Below the pieces are notes generated by a model. It did no database searches. It saw only the letters and a list, made by a program, of their open reading frames with translations, and was not told where the DNA came from. The position numbers were made by a program, and so were the translations under genes. From the NCBI RefSeq assembly GCF_006265225.1, contig NZ_VDCS01000003.1:186001-250000 (forward strand): a stretch of DNA of 64,000 bases. The letters run 5' to 3'. Positions 63,642 through 64,000 of the stretch are shown piece by piece. This DNA is from Allotamlana fucoidanivorans (GTDB lineage Bacteria > Bacteroidota > Bacteroidia > Flavobacteriales > Flavobacteriaceae). Position 1 is the first letter of the stretch; each line of letters opens with the position of its first letter.

Positions 63642-64000
63642 ATGGCATCATTAACCCCACTTGGTTCTAATTTAGATTTAAGAAAAGCTAAACATCTATT
63701 AAGACGTGCTACTTTTAAGTTTACAAAAGCGCAGCTGGATACTTTTGTAGGCATGTCAGCCTCTGATGCAGTTAACAGTTTAACAACAGCTCCTTCCAAC
63801 ATCTTATCAGAACCATACGATCCGTTACCAATAGAAGCTCCTGATGGCTTCTGGATCTCTTCGCCTGAACTTCCAAATTCATTTGAAGGTCAAGGCAGAA
63901 AACGTGCTCATATTGCAGGTTGGTGATGGTATAATGCCATACAGCACACTACCCTAAAACATAAGCTATCTTTCTTTTTACATACCAATTTTGTGGTTGG
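63642..64000 (+). pseudogene. DUF1800 protein, interrupted by an in-frame TGA and cut by the window end
   Basis: The frame opens at ATG 63642 with the DUF1800 opening (LRKAKHLLRRATFKFT). It meets TGA at 63924-63926 between two TGG codons, but the same frame stays open after it and reads WYNAIQHTTLKHKLSFFLHTNF, the conserved continuation of the family (WWYN...LFLHTHF). A single G-to-A change from TGG would explain it. It may be a nonsense mutation or a sequencing error; readthrough is less likely. DUF1800 genes are usually followed by DUF1501, outside this window. Confidence 0.6.

Overview
The window reads as chromosome from a low-GC marine member of the Flavobacteriaceae (Bacteroidota). Supporting signs are a fused SecDF, a GldI-type lipoprotein isomerase, an ECF sigma / FecR / STN-TonB receptor operon, many families typical of the group (DUF5683, DUF6122, DUF6588, DUF6515, WbqC, HerA/DUF853), and repeated TAnnTTTG -7 promoter boxes, sometimes with a TTG about 19-20 bases upstream. 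No rRNA, tRNA, CRISPR array, prophage or transposase was seen.

Layout. 1-14 kb: end of methylmalonyl-CoA mutase, an M16 protease, then parA-parB-DUF5683-dapB-lepB-wbqC-DUF6122, facing a reverse block of exonuclease, two rhomboids and mutL. 14-24 kb: two small paralogous membrane proteins, ribH, a TPR protein, recF, a hydrolase flanked by degenerate inverted repeats, DUF721, a cold-shock protein, ndk, then a lipoprotein/peptidyl-prolyl isomerase block (nrnA, gldI, cyclophilin-FKBP fusion, lgt, DUF192). 24-43 kb: envelope and surface proteins, a sulfatase, secDF, mdh, a metzincin-like lipoprotein, gyrB and a porin. 43-48.5 kb: gatC, gatA and a gatB-aspS fusion. 48.6-57.6 kb: DUF2911, queE, HerA-like ATPase, YitT, cupin, hydrolase, rluF, folD, ffh. 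57.8-64 kb: a repeat-containing lipoprotein divergent from an ECF sigma/FecR/TonB-receptor operon, then a DUF1800 gene carrying an in-frame TGA.

The main discovery candidate is at 43.30-43.45 kb. Directly before gatC-gatA-gatB/aspS lies a -7 promoter box, a 14-codon reading frame with nine Asn codons (six in a row), a segment after its stop that imitates the 3' arm of the following hairpin, and a strong intrinsic terminator. This is the architecture of ribosome-mediated transcription attenuation. The operon it would control encodes the indirect tRNA-dependent route to Asn-tRNA(Asn): an aspartyl-tRNA synthetase to mischarge tRNA(Asn) and the GatCAB amidotransferase to convert Asp to Asn, with GatB and AspRS fused. 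I infer that low charged tRNA(Asn) stalls the ribosome and switches the operon on.

Other points: one 33-base element, 26 of 33 identical and gap-free, precedes both fecR and the divergent lipoprotein, so both may be targets of the local ECF sigma factor. Heptamer tandem repeats abut the folD start codon. The hydrolase between recF and DUF721 looks inserted and has a structured repeat-like element beside it.
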